Of a stretch of 64,000 bases of DNA, positions 44,234 to 53,182 are shown piece by piece. This stretch comes from an uncultured Bacteroidales bacterium (lineage in GTDB: Bacteria; Bacteroidota; Bacteroidia; Bacteroidales; Paludibacteraceae). Each line of letters begins with the position of its first letter. The stretch's first letter is position 1. The notes under the pieces were generated by a model. It was not told the DNA's origin. It worked only from the letters and a program-made list of their open reading frames with translations, and ran no database searches. The stretch spans positions 1-64,000 of the forward strand of contig CALUNA010000007.1 in the NCBI GenBank assembly GCA_944321895.1. The letters run 5' to 3'. The position numbers and the translations under genes are program-made.

Positions 44234-45967
44234 ATGACCGAAGACATTTTAAGCCCATTGGAACAGTTCCAAGCATATAAAGAAAAATTTCGTGAAGTTG
44301 CAGAAAAGACATTTGATGAATTGACAGCGGCTTCAGGTGTTGACCCCGAGGCCAATAGGGTGCTATGTAAAGAAATACAAGATCTCAAGTCAAACAATAA
44401 GAAAACATCAACAGCACTGACTTGGTGGACGGTACTATGCGTATTTATGTGGATTGTAACGGCGGTATGCGTGATTATATGTGTTACTAACGGTTTTGAA
44501 GCCGGATGGATAATACCCACAATCAGCATTGTTGTCGGTGTATCCATGCTTGTATTATTGTTTTGGAAAATACACCCTATCATCAAAAAGTGTAAATCCA
44601 TCAAGAAAGAGTTAGAGGAACTGATCAAGAACAAAGAGCAGGAGACATGGGATATGATGGCTCCACTTAATCGACTTTACGACTGGGGGGTATTCAACCG
44701 TATGATGACACAAACTGTCCCGCGTCTCGAATTTGACCCTTATTTTACCAACCAGCGCTTGGCTGACCTTATTAATAGCTATGGATGGGATGAGAATTTC
44801 AGCAAGGAACGTTCTGTGTTATTCTCGCATAGTGGTCTAATCAACGGCAACCCATTTGTCATAGCCCGTACACGCAAGATGGAATGGGGAACCAAAGAAT
44901 ACACAGGAGAATTAGTTGTAAAATGGACAACCGTAGAGTATGACTCCGAGGGCAAAAAGCACACACGTCATCATAGTGAAACGCTCCGCGCCAGCGTGCA
45001 CAAACCATATCCGGAATATTTTGACAAAACCCGCTTGATATATGGTAATACCGCAGCTCCGGATCTCAACTTCACTCGGGAGAAAAACGATGATGAACTT
45101 GCTGTTGATTCTCGCTCTTATAAGCGTAAACTCAAAGAGATAGAGAAGTTCTCCCGTGACTTGAAGAATGACTTCGCCATGGCTACGAATGAAGAATTTG
45201 AGGTACTATTCACCACCACCAACCGAAATAATAATCAACAGTACTTCCTCCTATTCACTCCATTGGCTCAAGAAAATATGATCAATATCATTCGTGACAA
45301 AGAACTTGGTTATGGAGACGATTTTCAATTTATGAAACATCGTAAACTTAACACTCTTACCGCCGATCATATGCAAGAACTTCCTCTTGACATGAACCCA
45401 CGCATGTTCTGGAACTGCAATTATGATGCAGCAAAACAAGTGTTCATTGAAACGACATGCGAAAACTTTAGAGCCATCTACTTTGGATTTGCTCCTTTGC
45501 TCAGTATTCCTATGTACCAGCAGATCCGTCCTGCATCTGCAATCTATGGTATCGATATGCCACGACAAAGTTCTTATTGGGAACATGAATCACTCGCTAA
45601 CTTTTGGGGAGAAGACAAATTTGCCGATGCATCCTGCGTGACCCATTCTATTCTCAAGACTACAGAAAACCGTAAAGATGACGGGACGGTCGAAGTACAG
45701 GTACGAGCGTATGGTTACCGTGCAGAGCCTCGTGTTGACTATATATCGAAATACTGCAGTAACGGAAATTATTATGATGTCCCCGTACAGTGGGACGAGT
45801 ACATTCCTGTCATGGGAACTGGAACGCTTGAAATGCAAGAAGACACAACTGATGAGCAACCCGATCTCGACCCTATTACACGTCTTCAAGAAACCACTCA
45901 AAAATTGAATGCTTTTGGCGAGAACAGTGTATTCCGTCGTCATATCACATCTCGGATAATGCAATAA
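44234..45967 (+). CDS. DUF3137-like membrane protein, LemA partner
   Basis: A 577-residue protein. Two membrane segments (TWWTVLCVFMWIVTAVCVIICV and WIIPTISIVVGVSMLVLLF, about residues 60-112) are preceded by a helical N-terminus and followed by a large soluble domain. The domain contains GELVVKWTTVEYDSEGKKH and LIYGNTAAPDLNFTREK, motifs I associate with DUF3137-type proteins adjacent to LemA. There is no enzymatic motif. The pair probably forms a membrane complex, as an inference from synteny. Composition is AT-richer than flanking genes, and the transcript ends at the terminator at 46057. Confidence 0.75.
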   Translation: MTEDILSPLEQFQAYKEKFREVAEKTFDELTAASGVDPEANRVLCKEIQDLKSNNKKTSTALTWWTVLCVFMWIVTAVCVIICVTNGFEAGWIIPTISIVVGVSMLVLLFWKIHPIIKKCKSIKKELEELIKNKEQETWDMMAPLNRLYDWGVFNRMMTQTVPRLEFDPYFTNQRLADLINSYGWDENFSKERSVLFSHSGLINGNPFVIARTRKMEWGTKEYTGELVVKWTTVEYDSEGKKHTRHHSETLRASVHKPYPEYFDKTRLIYGNTAAPDLNFTREKNDDELAVDSRSYKRKLKEIEKFSRDLKNDFAMATNEEFEVLFTTTNRNNNQQYFLLFTPLAQENMINIIRDKELGYGDDFQFMKHRKLNTLTADHMQELPLDMNPRMFWNCNYDAAKQVFIETTCENFRAIYFGFAPLLSIPMYQQIRPASAIYGIDMPRQSSYWEHESLANFWGEDKFADASCVTHSILKTTENRKDDGTVEVQVRAYGYRAEPRVDYISKYCSNGNYYDVPVQWDEYIPVMGTGTLEMQEDTTDEQPDLDPITRLQETTQKLNAFGENSVFRRHITSRIMQ

Positions 45968-46056
45968 CACGTAATTTTATAATCATTTACAGGCGTACAG
46001 CAAAATTTTTTGTAGCGTGTGTATCCTTGCTCACAATGCTCCTACGTCTGCATGAG

Positions 46057-46091
46057 GGCAACTCAAACTTTGGGTTGCCTTCGTTTTTTTA
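46057..46091 (+). terminator. Terminator of the LemA/DUF3137 operon
   Basis: GGCAACTCAAA pairs with TTTGGGTTGCC (one G-T pair), followed by TTCG and seven T residues. Confidence 0.85.
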
Positions 46092-46483
46092 TAATACCTA
46101 CTAAGGTTACGAGACCAGTTAGTAAAACCGCTCGGACTTCAAAAAGGAGGTGGCTTTACAGGGTTGATACAAGAACAGAGCGAAGAAAGAATGGTTCTCA
46201 GTAAGCCAGACAGCCATCTGACGTTTCAAGTGCAGTTAGAATGCGACACCCCAGACAACCTCACACAATGCCAATCCATCCGAATAACGACTTCCGTCAA
46301 ATTCCACAACACATTAGGCAAAATATACTTTTTCTTCATCCGCCCTTTCCATTGCCTGATTTGCAAAAGCCTTCTGAAACGGGCGGCACGACTTTGGGAG
46401 AAAGAACACGACTTTGGGAGAAAGAAATAGTTTGAAAACAAAAAAACTGAAATAAAATTCATTTCCCCACCCAACCCAAAAAC
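46092..46483. other. Gene-free stretch with a 20-bp tandem repeat
   Basis: No frame here has codon use or a motif that supports a gene. The only structure is a perfect tandem duplication of CACGACTTTGGGAGAAAGAA at 46387-46406 and 46407-46426. Confidence 0.6.
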
Positions 46484-46518
46484 AAAAAGCCATCCGACAT
46501 GAAAATCGGATGGCTTTT
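46484..46518 (-). terminator. Ferredoxin gene terminator
   Basis: AAAAGCCATCCGA and TCGGATGGCTTTT form a 13-bp stem with A and T flanks. It is symmetrical, so it could act on either strand, but the ferredoxin gene ends just before it. Confidence 0.85.
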
Positions 46519-46542
46519 CGTTTAATTTTATCAATATGTGAT

Positions 46543-46710
46543 TTATGCCGGGTGGATTGCCGAAGAGGGGCAAACAGCTGCGCAAGAACCGCAGTCCGTG
46601 CAGAGATCCGGATTAATCTTATAGATATCGCCTTCTGAGATTGCCTCCATCGGGCATTCGTCAATACATGTACCGCATGCGATACAATCGTCTGAAATTA
46701 CGTGAGCCAT
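46543..46710 (-). CDS. 2[4Fe-4S] ferredoxin
   Basis: A 55-residue bacterial ferredoxin. Two cluster motifs, CIACGTCIDECP (Cys9, 12, 15, 19) and CTDCGSCAAVCP (Cys37, 40, 43, 47), are each followed by the usual Pro. It is a low-potential carrier for anaerobic reactions such as pyruvate:ferredoxin oxidoreductase and Rnf. Start ATG 46710, stop TAA at 46543-46545. Length and spacing are those of clostridial-type ferredoxins. It lies upstream of tRNA-Ala and is transcribed alone. Confidence 0.96.
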   Translation of the reverse strand: MAHVISDDCIACGTCIDECPMEAISEGDIYKINPDLCTDCGSCAAVCPSSAIHPA

Positions 46711-46743
46711 AATGTTTAGTTTTTGTTAATACTTAAAATGTCG

Positions 46744-46817
46744 TGGAGATTAGCGGACTCGAACCGCTCACCTCGACACTGCCAGTGTCGCGCTCTAGCC
46801 AGATGAGCTAAACCCCC
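46744..46817 (-). tRNA. tRNA-Ala(GGC)
   Basis: A 74-base cloverleaf on the minus strand with acceptor GGGGGTT/AATCTCC (two G-T pairs), D-arm TAGCTCATCTGGCTAGAGC, anticodon loop CTGGCAG (GGC) and a GGTTCGAGTCC T-arm. CCA is not encoded. Confidence 0.92.
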
Positions 46818-46874
46818 ATGTTTTAAAAACGCTGCAAAGGTAATAAAGTTTTCCGGATATTTCCAAATAATTTG

Positions 46875-46882
46875 TACTTTTG
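46875..46882 (+). promoter_or_regulatory. -7 element for ruvC-pyrKD
   Basis: TACTTTTG, 18 bp before the ruvC ATG. The -33 position reads TTCC, so only the -7 is convincing. Confidence 0.5.
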
Positions 46883-46900
46883 TTCCAACTTTTTTTCAAC

Positions 46901-47479
46901 ATGCAAAAACCCGTTCAGACACAACAAACGATATTGGGAATCGACCCGGGAACCAACATCATGGGCTACGGCATTCTGCAGACATGCGGTTCACGCTCAG
47001 CCAGCTTGCTGGCCATGGGTATATTGGACATGCGGAAACTGAAGAGCCCGTATGAAAAATTGCAGCGGATTTTCATGCGGACGCTGGAGCTGATTGACGA
47101 ATACAAACCGGATGAGCTGGCCATTGAATCGCAATTTTACGCTGAAAACGTACAGTCCATGCTGAAGCTTGGACGCGCCCAGGGTGTCGCCATTGCAGCC
47201 GCGTTGTTCCGCAACATGACCATAAATGAATATGCACCCCTGAAAATAAAAATGGCGCTGACCGGCAACGGTTCGGCCAGCAAAGAACAAGTGGCCGACA
47301 TGGTACGCCGTTTCCTGCACATTCCGCAGGAGCAAATGCAAGTCAAGCTGGATGCGACCGATGCCGTGGCCGTGGCCTATTGCCATTTCCTGCAATTGGG
47401 CAAGCCTGTAACTCACGGGAAATATTCCGGCTGGAAAGACTACATAGACAAAAATCCGGACAAAATACATACGAAATAA
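46901..47479 (+). CDS. ruvC: Crossover junction endodeoxyribonuclease RuvC
   Basis: A 192-residue Holliday-junction resolvase acting with RuvAB. The RNase H-like active site is seen as Asp15 (ILGIDPGTN), Glu76 (ELAIESQFY) and the C-terminal DATDAVAVAYCH with its Asp pair. Also present is the conserved RAQGVAIAAALF helix. The ATG at 46901 (MQKPVQTQQ) is preferred to an upstream in-frame codon at 46880 that overlaps the promoter. It is followed at 18 bp by pyrK on the same strand. Confidence 0.95.
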   Translation: MQKPVQTQQTILGIDPGTNIMGYGILQTCGSRSASLLAMGILDMRKLKSPYEKLQRIFMRTLELIDEYKPDELAIESQFYAENVQSMLKLGRAQGVAIAAALFRNMTINEYAPLKIKMALTGNGSASKEQVADMVRRFLHIPQEQMQVKLDATDAVAVAYCHFLQLGKPVTHGKYSGWKDYIDKNPDKIHTK

Positions 47480-47497
47480 AAACTCAACACAAAGAAA

Positions 47498-48262
47498 ATG
47501 AAACACATACTGGATCTGACCGTTTCCGAAAACCTGCATCTGAACGAGCGCACCGTGCTGCTCAAACTGACACGACAAGCACCACTGCCGGAAATGCAGC
47601 CCGGACAGTTCGTACAAATACGCATCGACAATTCCGGCGACACATTCTTGCGCCGTCCCATTTCCGTCCACTATGTCGATAAGGAACGCAACGAATTATG
47701 GCTGCTCGTACAAACCGTAGGCCCCGGCACACACAAGTTGGCACAAATACATGCCGGCGATACGCTCAATGTGATTTTGCCGTTAGGCAACACGTTTTCC
47801 GTAGCCGGAAAAGGAAAAAAGGTTTTGCTTGTCGGCGGCGGCGTAGGAGTCGCTCCCCTGCTCTACCTGGGTGCAAAACTGCAAGCTGACGGTGTAAAAA
47901 CGACATTCCTGTTGGGGGCGCGGTCGGCACAAGAGCTATTGCAACTGGACGAATTTTCAAAATACGGCACCGTGTTCACAACCACCGAAGACGGAAGCAC
48001 CGGCGAGAAAGGATTCGTCACGCAACACAGCATTTGGGAACGGGAAACCTTCGATTTCATATACACCTGCGGCCCGACACCCATGATGAAAGCCGTGGCC
48101 CAACAAGCAGCCGAGAAGCACATAGCCTGCGAAGTGTCGCTGGAAAACAAAATGGCCTGCGGAATAGGCGCATGCCTCTGTTGCGTAACCGATACCAAAG
48201 CCGGACACAAATGTGTGTGTACGGATGGCCCCGTATTCAATATCAACGACTTGAACTTTTAA
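47498..48262 (+). CDS. pyrK: Dihydroorotate dehydrogenase B, electron-transfer subunit
   Basis: A 254-residue flavin/iron-sulfur subunit. The ferredoxin-reductase fold has [23 protein letters not shown] (FAD-binding RxxS/T), the nucleotide-binding [14 protein letters not shown] and [11 protein letters not shown]. The C-terminal [2Fe-2S] ligands are [14 protein letters not shown] and [11 protein letters not shown]. It passes electrons from dihydroorotate, oxidised by PyrD, to NAD+. Only 4 bp separate it from pyrD. Confidence 0.96.
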   Translation: MKHILDLTVSENLHLNERTVLLKLTRQAPLPEMQPGQFVQIRIDNSGDTFLRRPISVHYVDKERNELWLLVQTVGPGTHKLAQIHAGDTLNVILPLGNTFSVAGKGKKVLLVGGGVGVAPLLYLGAKLQADGVKTTFLLGARSAQELLQLDEFSKYGTVFTTTEDGSTGEKGFVTQHSIWERETFDFIYTCGPTPMMKAVAQQAAEKHIACEVSLENKMACGIGACLCCVTDTKAGHKCVCTDGPVFNINDLNF

Positions 48263-48266
48263 GAGC

Positions 48267-49175
48267 ATGAAAACAGAAGTAAACATAGGAAAACTGACGT
48301 TGAAAAACCCCGTACTGACCGCCTCCGGCACTTTCGGATACGGTACGGAATATACCGACTTCATGAATTTGTCGGACATAGGCGGCATTATCGTAAAAGG
48401 AACTACCCTGCATCCGCGCGAAGGGAATCCCTACCCACGCATGGCAGAAACGCCATCGGGCATGCTCAATGCCGTCGGACTGCAAAACAAAGGCGTCGAT
48501 TATTTCATCGAACACATTTATCCAAACATCAGGCATTTCGACACGCAAATTTTGGTAAACGTATCCGGCTCAACCGTAGAAGACTATGTGGCAACATCCG
48601 AGAAGCTCAACGAGCTGGAAGACATTCCGGGCATTGAACTGAATATTTCCTGTCCGAACGTTAAACAAGGCGGCATGGCTTTCGGCACAAGCTGTGCCGG
48701 CGCCGAAAGTGTTGTCAGCGCCGTACGGAAGGTCTACCGTAAAACCTTGATTGTGAAGCTTTCGCCCAACGTGACCGACATTGCAGAAATTGCACGCGCT
48801 GCCGAAGCTGCCGGCGCCGACTCCGTTTCACTCATAAACACGCTGTTGGGCATGGCCATCAACGCAGAAACACGCAAACCCCTGTTGTCCACGATAACCG
48901 GCGGCTTGTCAGGCGCATGCGTCAAACCGATAGCTTTGCGCATGGTTTGGCAGGTCAGCAAGGCCGTACGCATCCCGGTTATCGGACTTGGCGGCATCAT
49001 GAACGCAACCGATGCCATTGAGTTCCTGCTGGCAGGTGCCACTGCCGTCCAAATCGGCACGGCAAATTTCATTGACCCCGCAATTTCCGCAAAAGTGGCA
49101 GCCGGCATAACCGAATACATGCGACGCCATAACATAGATGATATAAACGAACTAATCGGCGGCCTGCAAGCATAA
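48267..49175 (+). CDS. pyrD: Dihydroorotate dehydrogenase B, catalytic subunit
   Basis: A 302-residue FMN TIM-barrel enzyme of pyrimidine synthesis, class 1[16 protein letters not shown] at the N-terminus and the active-site Cys in [17 protein letters not shown] are visible. The FMN phosphate-binding [25 protein letters not shown] and the TANFIDP end complete the set. Cys as catalytic base and the adjacent pyrK define class 1B. The transcript includes ruvC-pyrK-pyrD. Confidence 0.97.
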   Translation: MKTEVNIGKLTLKNPVLTASGTFGYGTEYTDFMNLSDIGGIIVKGTTLHPREGNPYPRMAETPSGMLNAVGLQNKGVDYFIEHIYPNIRHFDTQILVNVSGSTVEDYVATSEKLNELEDIPGIELNISCPNVKQGGMAFGTSCAGAESVVSAVRKVYRKTLIVKLSPNVTDIAEIARAAEAAGADSVSLINTLLGMAINAETRKPLLSTITGGLSGACVKPIALRMVWQVSKAVRIPVIGLGGIMNATDAIEFLLAGATAVQIGTANFIDPAISAKVAAGITEYMRRHNIDDINELIGGLQA

Positions 49176-49181
49176 AAAATA

Positions 49182-49215
49182 TCTCCCCAGAAGTTCGAGA
49201 AAACTTCTGGGGAGA
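49182..49215. terminator. 14-bp perfect stem between pyrD and a convergent gene
   Basis: TCTCCCCAGAAGTT (49182-49195) pairs with AACTTCTGGGGAGA (49202-49215). The T-run lies on the minus-strand side, so it is best for the gene at 49240, but it likely stops pyrD read-through too. Confidence 0.8.
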
Positions 49216-49239
49216 CATCTTTCAATGAAGAGGCGAAAT

Positions 49240-49770
49240 TTATTTCTGCAAAACAGCCTGCCATATAGCAGCAGCATCTGCCTCCGTCAAAAGATAGACC
49301 GGTGACATGGGTTCATAATTAAATGGCACATAGTGCAATACCTGTACTTGTGCATATTGGCGGTCAACCGTACCGATAATATCAAAACGATATTGGTTGG
49401 TTGTAGCGGGCACAAAGGACAAGGTGTCGTATGCTGAACCACGCTGCAGGGCAACCGTTATTTTCCGGGCTTCCTGCTCCGACAAGTAGATGCTTTTTTT
49501 CTGGATTTTACTGCCTGTAGGTTCATATACTTTATAGTTTCTCTTCCAACATATAATCAGTCCTGCTATAATCATACATACTCCCAAAACCATAACAAGC
49601 ATTTGTGTTGTTCCGTTAGATACACAAAATGCACTTGACACATATATGCCTGCTACGCCAAGCAGAACAAGCAAAATTCCGCCTATTACATACATAATAT
49701 TTGTTTTCTGAATAAATTTCGATTGAGACAAGGCCGACATGACCTCATCTTCTGACAAGATTGTTTTCAT
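49240..49770 (-). CDS. Membrane protein of unknown function (176 aa)
   Basis: A polar N-terminus (MKTILSEDEVMSALSQSKF) is followed by two adjacent hydrophobic helices (IMYVIGGILLVLLGVAGIYV and MLVMVLGVCMIIAGLIIC), then a charged linker (KRNYKVYEPTGSKIQKKSIYL) and an approximately 90-residue soluble domain. That domain is rich in Tyr and Gln with EARKITVALQRGSAYDTLSF and ADAAAIWQAVLQK at its end. There is no signal peptide cleavage site. It is transcribed alone toward the strong hairpin. I recognise no family. Confidence 0.7.
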   Translation of the reverse strand: MKTILSEDEVMSALSQSKFIQKTNIMYVIGGILLVLLGVAGIYVSSAFCVSNGTTQMLVMVLGVCMIIAGLIICWKRNYKVYEPTGSKIQKKSIYLSEQEARKITVALQRGSAYDTLSFVPATTNQYRFDIIGTVDRQYAQVQVLHYVPFNYEPMSPVYLLTEADAAAIWQAVLQK

Positions 49771-49836
49771 AATGCTTTAGAATAAATAGATTGATTAAAA
49801 TGACTTTGTTTTGTTTTTTGAGATACAAAACAATCT

Positions 49837-50214
49837 TTAAATGACTATTTTTCTTAAAGCATAAATGTAGTATTTGTGCCTGCTGTGTGTATATAAAAGC
49901 GTTGTTCCGTCAAAAAAAGCGACTACGGAACGTATATTTTGGGCAAACTGATTGGAGATTGTCTTTACGGTCAAACGTTGTTGATGAAGTTGACGGAGGA
50001 TTTGCAAACGCACATGGAATTGCAAATGCTGTCCCAAATTGACGAACATGTCTCCCTGTTCCTTTGCTGCAAGGGTATAGGTGTCCGTTTTCTTGCACAA
50101 GACCTGTCCATGTTGTTCCGTATGGGAATCCTCATATACAGTCTGCCTTGCGCTGACCTGAAAAGACAAGCAAGCATGGAATACAAGAAACAATATGATT
50201 ATCAGTCGCTTCAT
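49837..50214 (-). CDS. Putative small exported protein (125 aa)
   Basis: ATG 50214 begins a signal peptide (MKRLIIILFLVFHACLSFQVSA) followed by about 100 residues with VYEDSHTEQHGQVLCKKTDTYT and NLGQHLQFHVRLQIL. The mature part looks plausible but not strongly gene-like in its second half, where another frame is also open; a frameshift cannot be excluded. No homologue recognised. Neighbouring small exported proteins on both sides suggest a region of small envelope genes. Confidence 0.45.
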   Translation of the reverse strand: MKRLIIILFLVFHACLSFQVSARQTVYEDSHTEQHGQVLCKKTDTYTLAAKEQGDMFVNLGQHLQFHVRLQILRQLHQQRLTVKTISNQFAQNIRSVVAFFDGTTLLYTHSRHKYYIYALRKIVI

Positions 50215-50312
50215 CAGGAGGGCAAAGGTAACAATTTTAAGCGGTTATTCAAAAAGAAAATTCACGTGAATATTTTTTATTCTTTTTAGAATACATAAAA
50301 AAATAAGAGTGA

Positions 50313-50343
50313 TTGATTTTATAACAAAAAAATCATATCTTTG
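50313..50343 (+). promoter_or_regulatory. Promoter of the small zinc-ribbon gene
   Basis: TATCTTTG (50336-50343) is a perfect -7 match. The -33 position (50313-50316) reads TTGA, a near match at the normal 19-bp spacing. The ATG follows 29 bp later. Confidence 0.55.
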
Positions 50344-50372
50344 CATAAAATTCAAAACACACGTGAAATCCT

Positions 50373-50495
50373 ATGGAAAAATACAAAATATGCCCACAGT
50401 GCGGTTCCAAAATACACATCGTCGCCCACAAATGTAAATATTGCGGCGCACATCAGGATGAGCTTTCCACAGAAAGACAATCAGCCAAAGAGTGA
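50373..50495 (+). CDS. 40-residue zinc-ribbon protein
   Basis: ATG 50373 to TGA 50495 gives 40 residues with two CxxC knuckles, CPQCGSK and CKYCGAH, 14 residues apart. This is the layout of a minimal zinc ribbon. The N-terminus is MEKYKI, and the tail (DELSTERQSAKE) is charged. A promoter with a consensus -7 lies directly upstream. Nothing else in this interval makes a better gene. Function is unknown; mini zinc ribbons can be regulators or zinc chaperones. Confidence 0.65.
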   Translation: MEKYKICPQCGSKIHIVAHKCKYCGAHQDELSTERQSAKE

Positions 50496-50576
50496 ATTAA
50501 CATTCAGTTGCCCATACAAAAAAAGGGACAGTTTTGGCCCTGCCCCCTTCTTCAACGGTATTTTCCATAGCCGAAC

Positions 50577-50969
50577 TTATTTGGTCGGCCACTCCTTGGA
50601 TGCTATCCTTACCTGTTTTTCATCAGAACCTGTCGGCTCCATTACCAAATATATGGAATAAAAATCATTGCCCTGCAATTTTGCATTCAATTCACTGTCA
50701 TCAATAGCTTGCAAACGCGATTCAAAAATTTGTTTGGCCTGTGCAATACCTTCAGCCTCATCACAATCACACACTGTCACCTGAATTACATCAAAATTCA
50801 TCCGGCTACTCACATAATTTATAACATCCTTGGCATCCGAGTTTGTCAGCGACATGGAATTTTCCATACTGAAAACATATACATCCGTGGTTTCAGTCAG
50901 GCACGAAGCAAACAAAAACAGGCCGGCAATCAGACACAAGCAAATTTTTGTGGAAATAAAATTCTTCAT
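50577..50969 (-). CDS. Small lipoprotein of unknown function (130 aa)
   Basis: ATG 50969; the lipoprotein signal (KICLCLIAGLFLFASC) has its lipid-acceptor Cys at residue 23. The mature part holds VYVFSMENSMSLTNSDAKDVINYV, a CDCDEAEGIAQAKQIF segment, and a strand-rich end (FYSIYLVMEPTGSDEKQVRI). Alternating helix and strand suggests a compact alpha-beta domain. It is probably anchored in the outer membrane by its lipid. It is monocistronic and convergent to nothing. No family recognised. Confidence 0.7.
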   Translation of the reverse strand: MKNFISTKICLCLIAGLFLFASCLTETTDVYVFSMENSMSLTNSDAKDVINYVSSRMNFDVIQVTVCDCDEAEGIAQAKQIFESRLQAIDDSELNAKLQGNDFYSIYLVMEPTGSDEKQVRIASKEWPTK

Positions 50970-51008
50970 ATTCTCGTTTCAATATTCTATCTGAGGGCAA
51001 AATTACGA

Positions 51009-51062
51009 ATTTGTATTAAAAAAAACAATAACTTTATTTGTATTAAAAAAAACAATAACTTT
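51009..51062. repeat. 27-bp perfect tandem duplication carrying a promoter-like motif
   Basis: The unit, starting ATTTGTATT and ending AATAACTTT, occurs at 51009-51035 and exactly again at 51036-51062. Each unit contains TTTG and TAACTTT. In the second copy the next base completes TAACTTTG (51056-51063), a TAnnTTTG -7 match 31 bp before the ATG at 51095. Spacing inside a unit (15 bp) is shorter than the usual 19. Confidence 0.8.
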
Positions 51063-51094
51063 GCGCCTACATTTAATTCTGGACAAATCCATTT

Positions 51095-51739
51095 ATGAAA
51101 ATCAATCTCCTATTTATTGCATTGGCAATAACCGCGAACGGTTTTTCGCAAAGCTCCTGCAACATAGACTCAATACTCCGAAACATATATAAAGCAGACC
51201 AGAGTGTCAGAAAGGAGTTTAACGAAATCATAAACTCCAATGATACCGAACGAATCCTGAACTATCACAAACAAATGGCAGAAACCGACCTGAATAATCA
51301 AAAAACAGTATTTGAAATCCTCGACACATTCGGCTGGCCGGAAAATCTGTCGGATTCGGCAAACAAAGCGATATTCCTTGTGATAGACCACGCTGAATTG
51401 AAAGCGCAAAAGAAATACTATCCTCTCATCGCACACAGTGCGGCAACAGGTATTCTTGCCCGGTCAGATGCAGCCACATTGCAGGACCGTATTCTGATGC
51501 ATGAAAACAAAAAACAACTATATGGAACCCAAACCGTTTCATTCACATACAACGGGCAAACCGAATATTATGTATGGCCGGTGAAAGATTCAAAAGAGCT
51601 TGACACAAGACGTGCAAAAATCGGTCTGCCTCCAATGGCTTCCTATATTAGGATATTCCAAGAGATGGGAATCAACATGACATGGAACCCAAGCCTTTCC
51701 ATTAAAGAATTGAAAAAGAAGCAACGAACAAACAAATGA
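51095..51739 (+). CDS. Exported DUF6624-like protein
   Basis: 214 residues with a signal peptide (MKINLLFIALAITANGFSQ), then a helical domain. QSVRKEFNEIINSNDTERI is followed by NQKTVFEILDTFGWPENLSDSANKAIFLVIDHAE, which is the pattern of DUF6624 proteins (a Trp-Pro turn, then an AFLVVQHAD-like strand and LPLLKKA-like helix). Next come AKKYYPLIAHSAATG and LQDRILMHENKKQLYGTQTV. The cellular role is unknown. It is a single gene behind the duplicated promoter region and convergent with the MFS gene. Confidence 0.75.
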   Translation: MKINLLFIALAITANGFSQSSCNIDSILRNIYKADQSVRKEFNEIINSNDTERILNYHKQMAETDLNNQKTVFEILDTFGWPENLSDSANKAIFLVIDHAELKAQKKYYPLIAHSAATGILARSDAATLQDRILMHENKKQLYGTQTVSFTYNGQTEYYVWPVKDSKELDTRRAKIGLPPMASYIRIFQEMGINMTWNPSLSIKELKKKQRTNK

Positions 51740-51769
51740 GTTGGACTGACAAGCTCCGTTTTCTCAGGT

Positions 51770-53182
51770 TCATTTACCTTGAACAAACGATTCGTGCGGT
51801 TTGGAAAGACCGATACGTGTAAATGATGATATTGCACCGCAAATGGTAAATATGCCGGCCAGTATCATGGCTTTATGCGGAGCGCCATTGCCAAACAGAT
51901 CAAACATAAGTGCCACTAACGCGGCCCCTGTCGTTTGGCCGACCAGACGCGCAGTGGCCAACATGCCACTTGCGCTACCTGCCCTGTGAGGCGGAGCCGA
52001 ACTCAACAATATGTGGTTGTTCGGTGACTGAAAAAAACCAAACCCCATTCCACACAGCATAAGCCGCCACACCAAGTCCAGATATGTACTATCGGAAGAG
52101 ACAAACGCCAGCAGAAAACATCCCGCGCTCATAACACTCAGGCCCACACCTCCCAAGATGCCCGGATGCACCTTGCTGATAAGCATGCCAGCTATGGGTG
52201 CAACAAAAACGATTACCAAAGGCCACGCCGTCATAATCACACCTGTTTCCACTGCATTGTAACCCAACGAATGAACCAGCAAAAACGGGATTGCCACCAT
52301 GGCCGACATCTGTGCCGTAAAGGACAAGATGCTGGTTATAACAGACATGGTAAAAACAGGGATTCGCAACAAGTCAAACGGCAACATAGGATATGGTTTG
52401 TTTCGCTGATTTTTTACATACAATGTCCCTACAAGCAGAAACAGAACCAAGCCAATCAAGACTTCCCACCCCGCCACATGGTGCGAAAAAGCTTCTATAC
52501 AGCCGATGAACAAGCCAAAGGTAGCAGCATTCAGCAATGCTTCGTGCCAGTTGAACTTACGACCGACTACACGGGTCGGATTGTCCGGCATGTATTTTCT
52601 GGCCATGAAAAAAGTCAGTATGCCAACCGGCACATTTATGGCAAACAACCAGGGCCAGGAAGCGACCGACAGAATTGCTGCCGCCAGCGTAGGACCCGCC
52701 ACAGAGGCCAAAGCCACAACCGTCGCGTTCAGTCCTACACCTCTGCCCAGATATTTCTTGGGATATATCAGTTTTATCAACGAGGTGTTTACACTCATTA
52801 TCATGGCAGCCCCTACTCCCTGTACGACACGGGCACCGATAAGCAGCGGCAGAGTATGCGCCAAAGCACAAAAGAAGGAGCCAAGCGTAAAGACCGACAC
52901 GCCAATGACATAAACATGTTTGTATCCGAACAGTTCACCCAAGGATGCAAACGGCAACAATGTCATCATGATAATGAGCTGGAATGCATTGACTATCCAT
53001 ATTGAATCAGCAGATGAAATATTCAATTCCGAAGCGATACTTGGCAATGCTACGTTGCAGATGGTTCCATCCAGCACGGATAAGAACAAGCCGCAAAACG
53101 TAGCTGCTATTGCATAATAAATACGCGGTTTATGCAAGCCATCCCATTCCAGATTGCCAATAAGCTTTTCCTGTTGTTCCAT
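51770..53182 (-). CDS. MFS drug/efflux transporter, DHA2 (14-TM) type
   Basis: A 470-residue inner-membrane antiporter from ATG 53182 (a TTG at 53191 is the alternative). Motif A appears as GELFGYKHVYVIG, and the DHA2 marker LDGTICNVALPSIASEL in helix 1. Motif C-like GPTLAAAILSVASWPWLFAINVPVG and the 14-helix length fit EmrB/QacA-type drug pumps. The substrate is not predictable. It stands alone, facing the DUF6624-like gene tail-to-tail. Confidence 0.93.
   Translation of the reverse strand: MEQQEKLIGNLEWDGLHKPRIYYAIAATFCGLFLSVLDGTICNVALPSIASELNISSADSIWIVNAFQLIIMMTLLPFASLGELFGYKHVYVIGVSVFTLGSFFCALAHTLPLLIGARVVQGVGAAMIMSVNTSLIKLIYPKKYLGRGVGLNATVVALASVAGPTLAAAILSVASWPWLFAINVPVGILTFFMARKYMPDNPTRVVGRKFNWHEALLNAATFGLFIGCIEAFSHHVAGWEVLIGLVLFLLVGTLYVKNQRNKPYPMLPFDLLRIPVFTMSVITSILSFTAQMSAMVAIPFLLVHSLGYNAVETGVIMTAWPLVIVFVAPIAGMLISKVHPGILGGVGLSVMSAGCFLLAFVSSDSTYLDLVWRLMLCGMGFGFFQSPNNHILLSSAPPHRAGSASGMLATARLVGQTTGAALVALMFDLFGNGAPHKAMILAGIFTICGAISSFTRIGLSKPHESFVQGK

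Noticed and set aside
50341-50661. 106-codon frame over the zinc-ribbon gene
   Set aside because: It has no proper start; the shorter frame with two CxxC pairs is much better.
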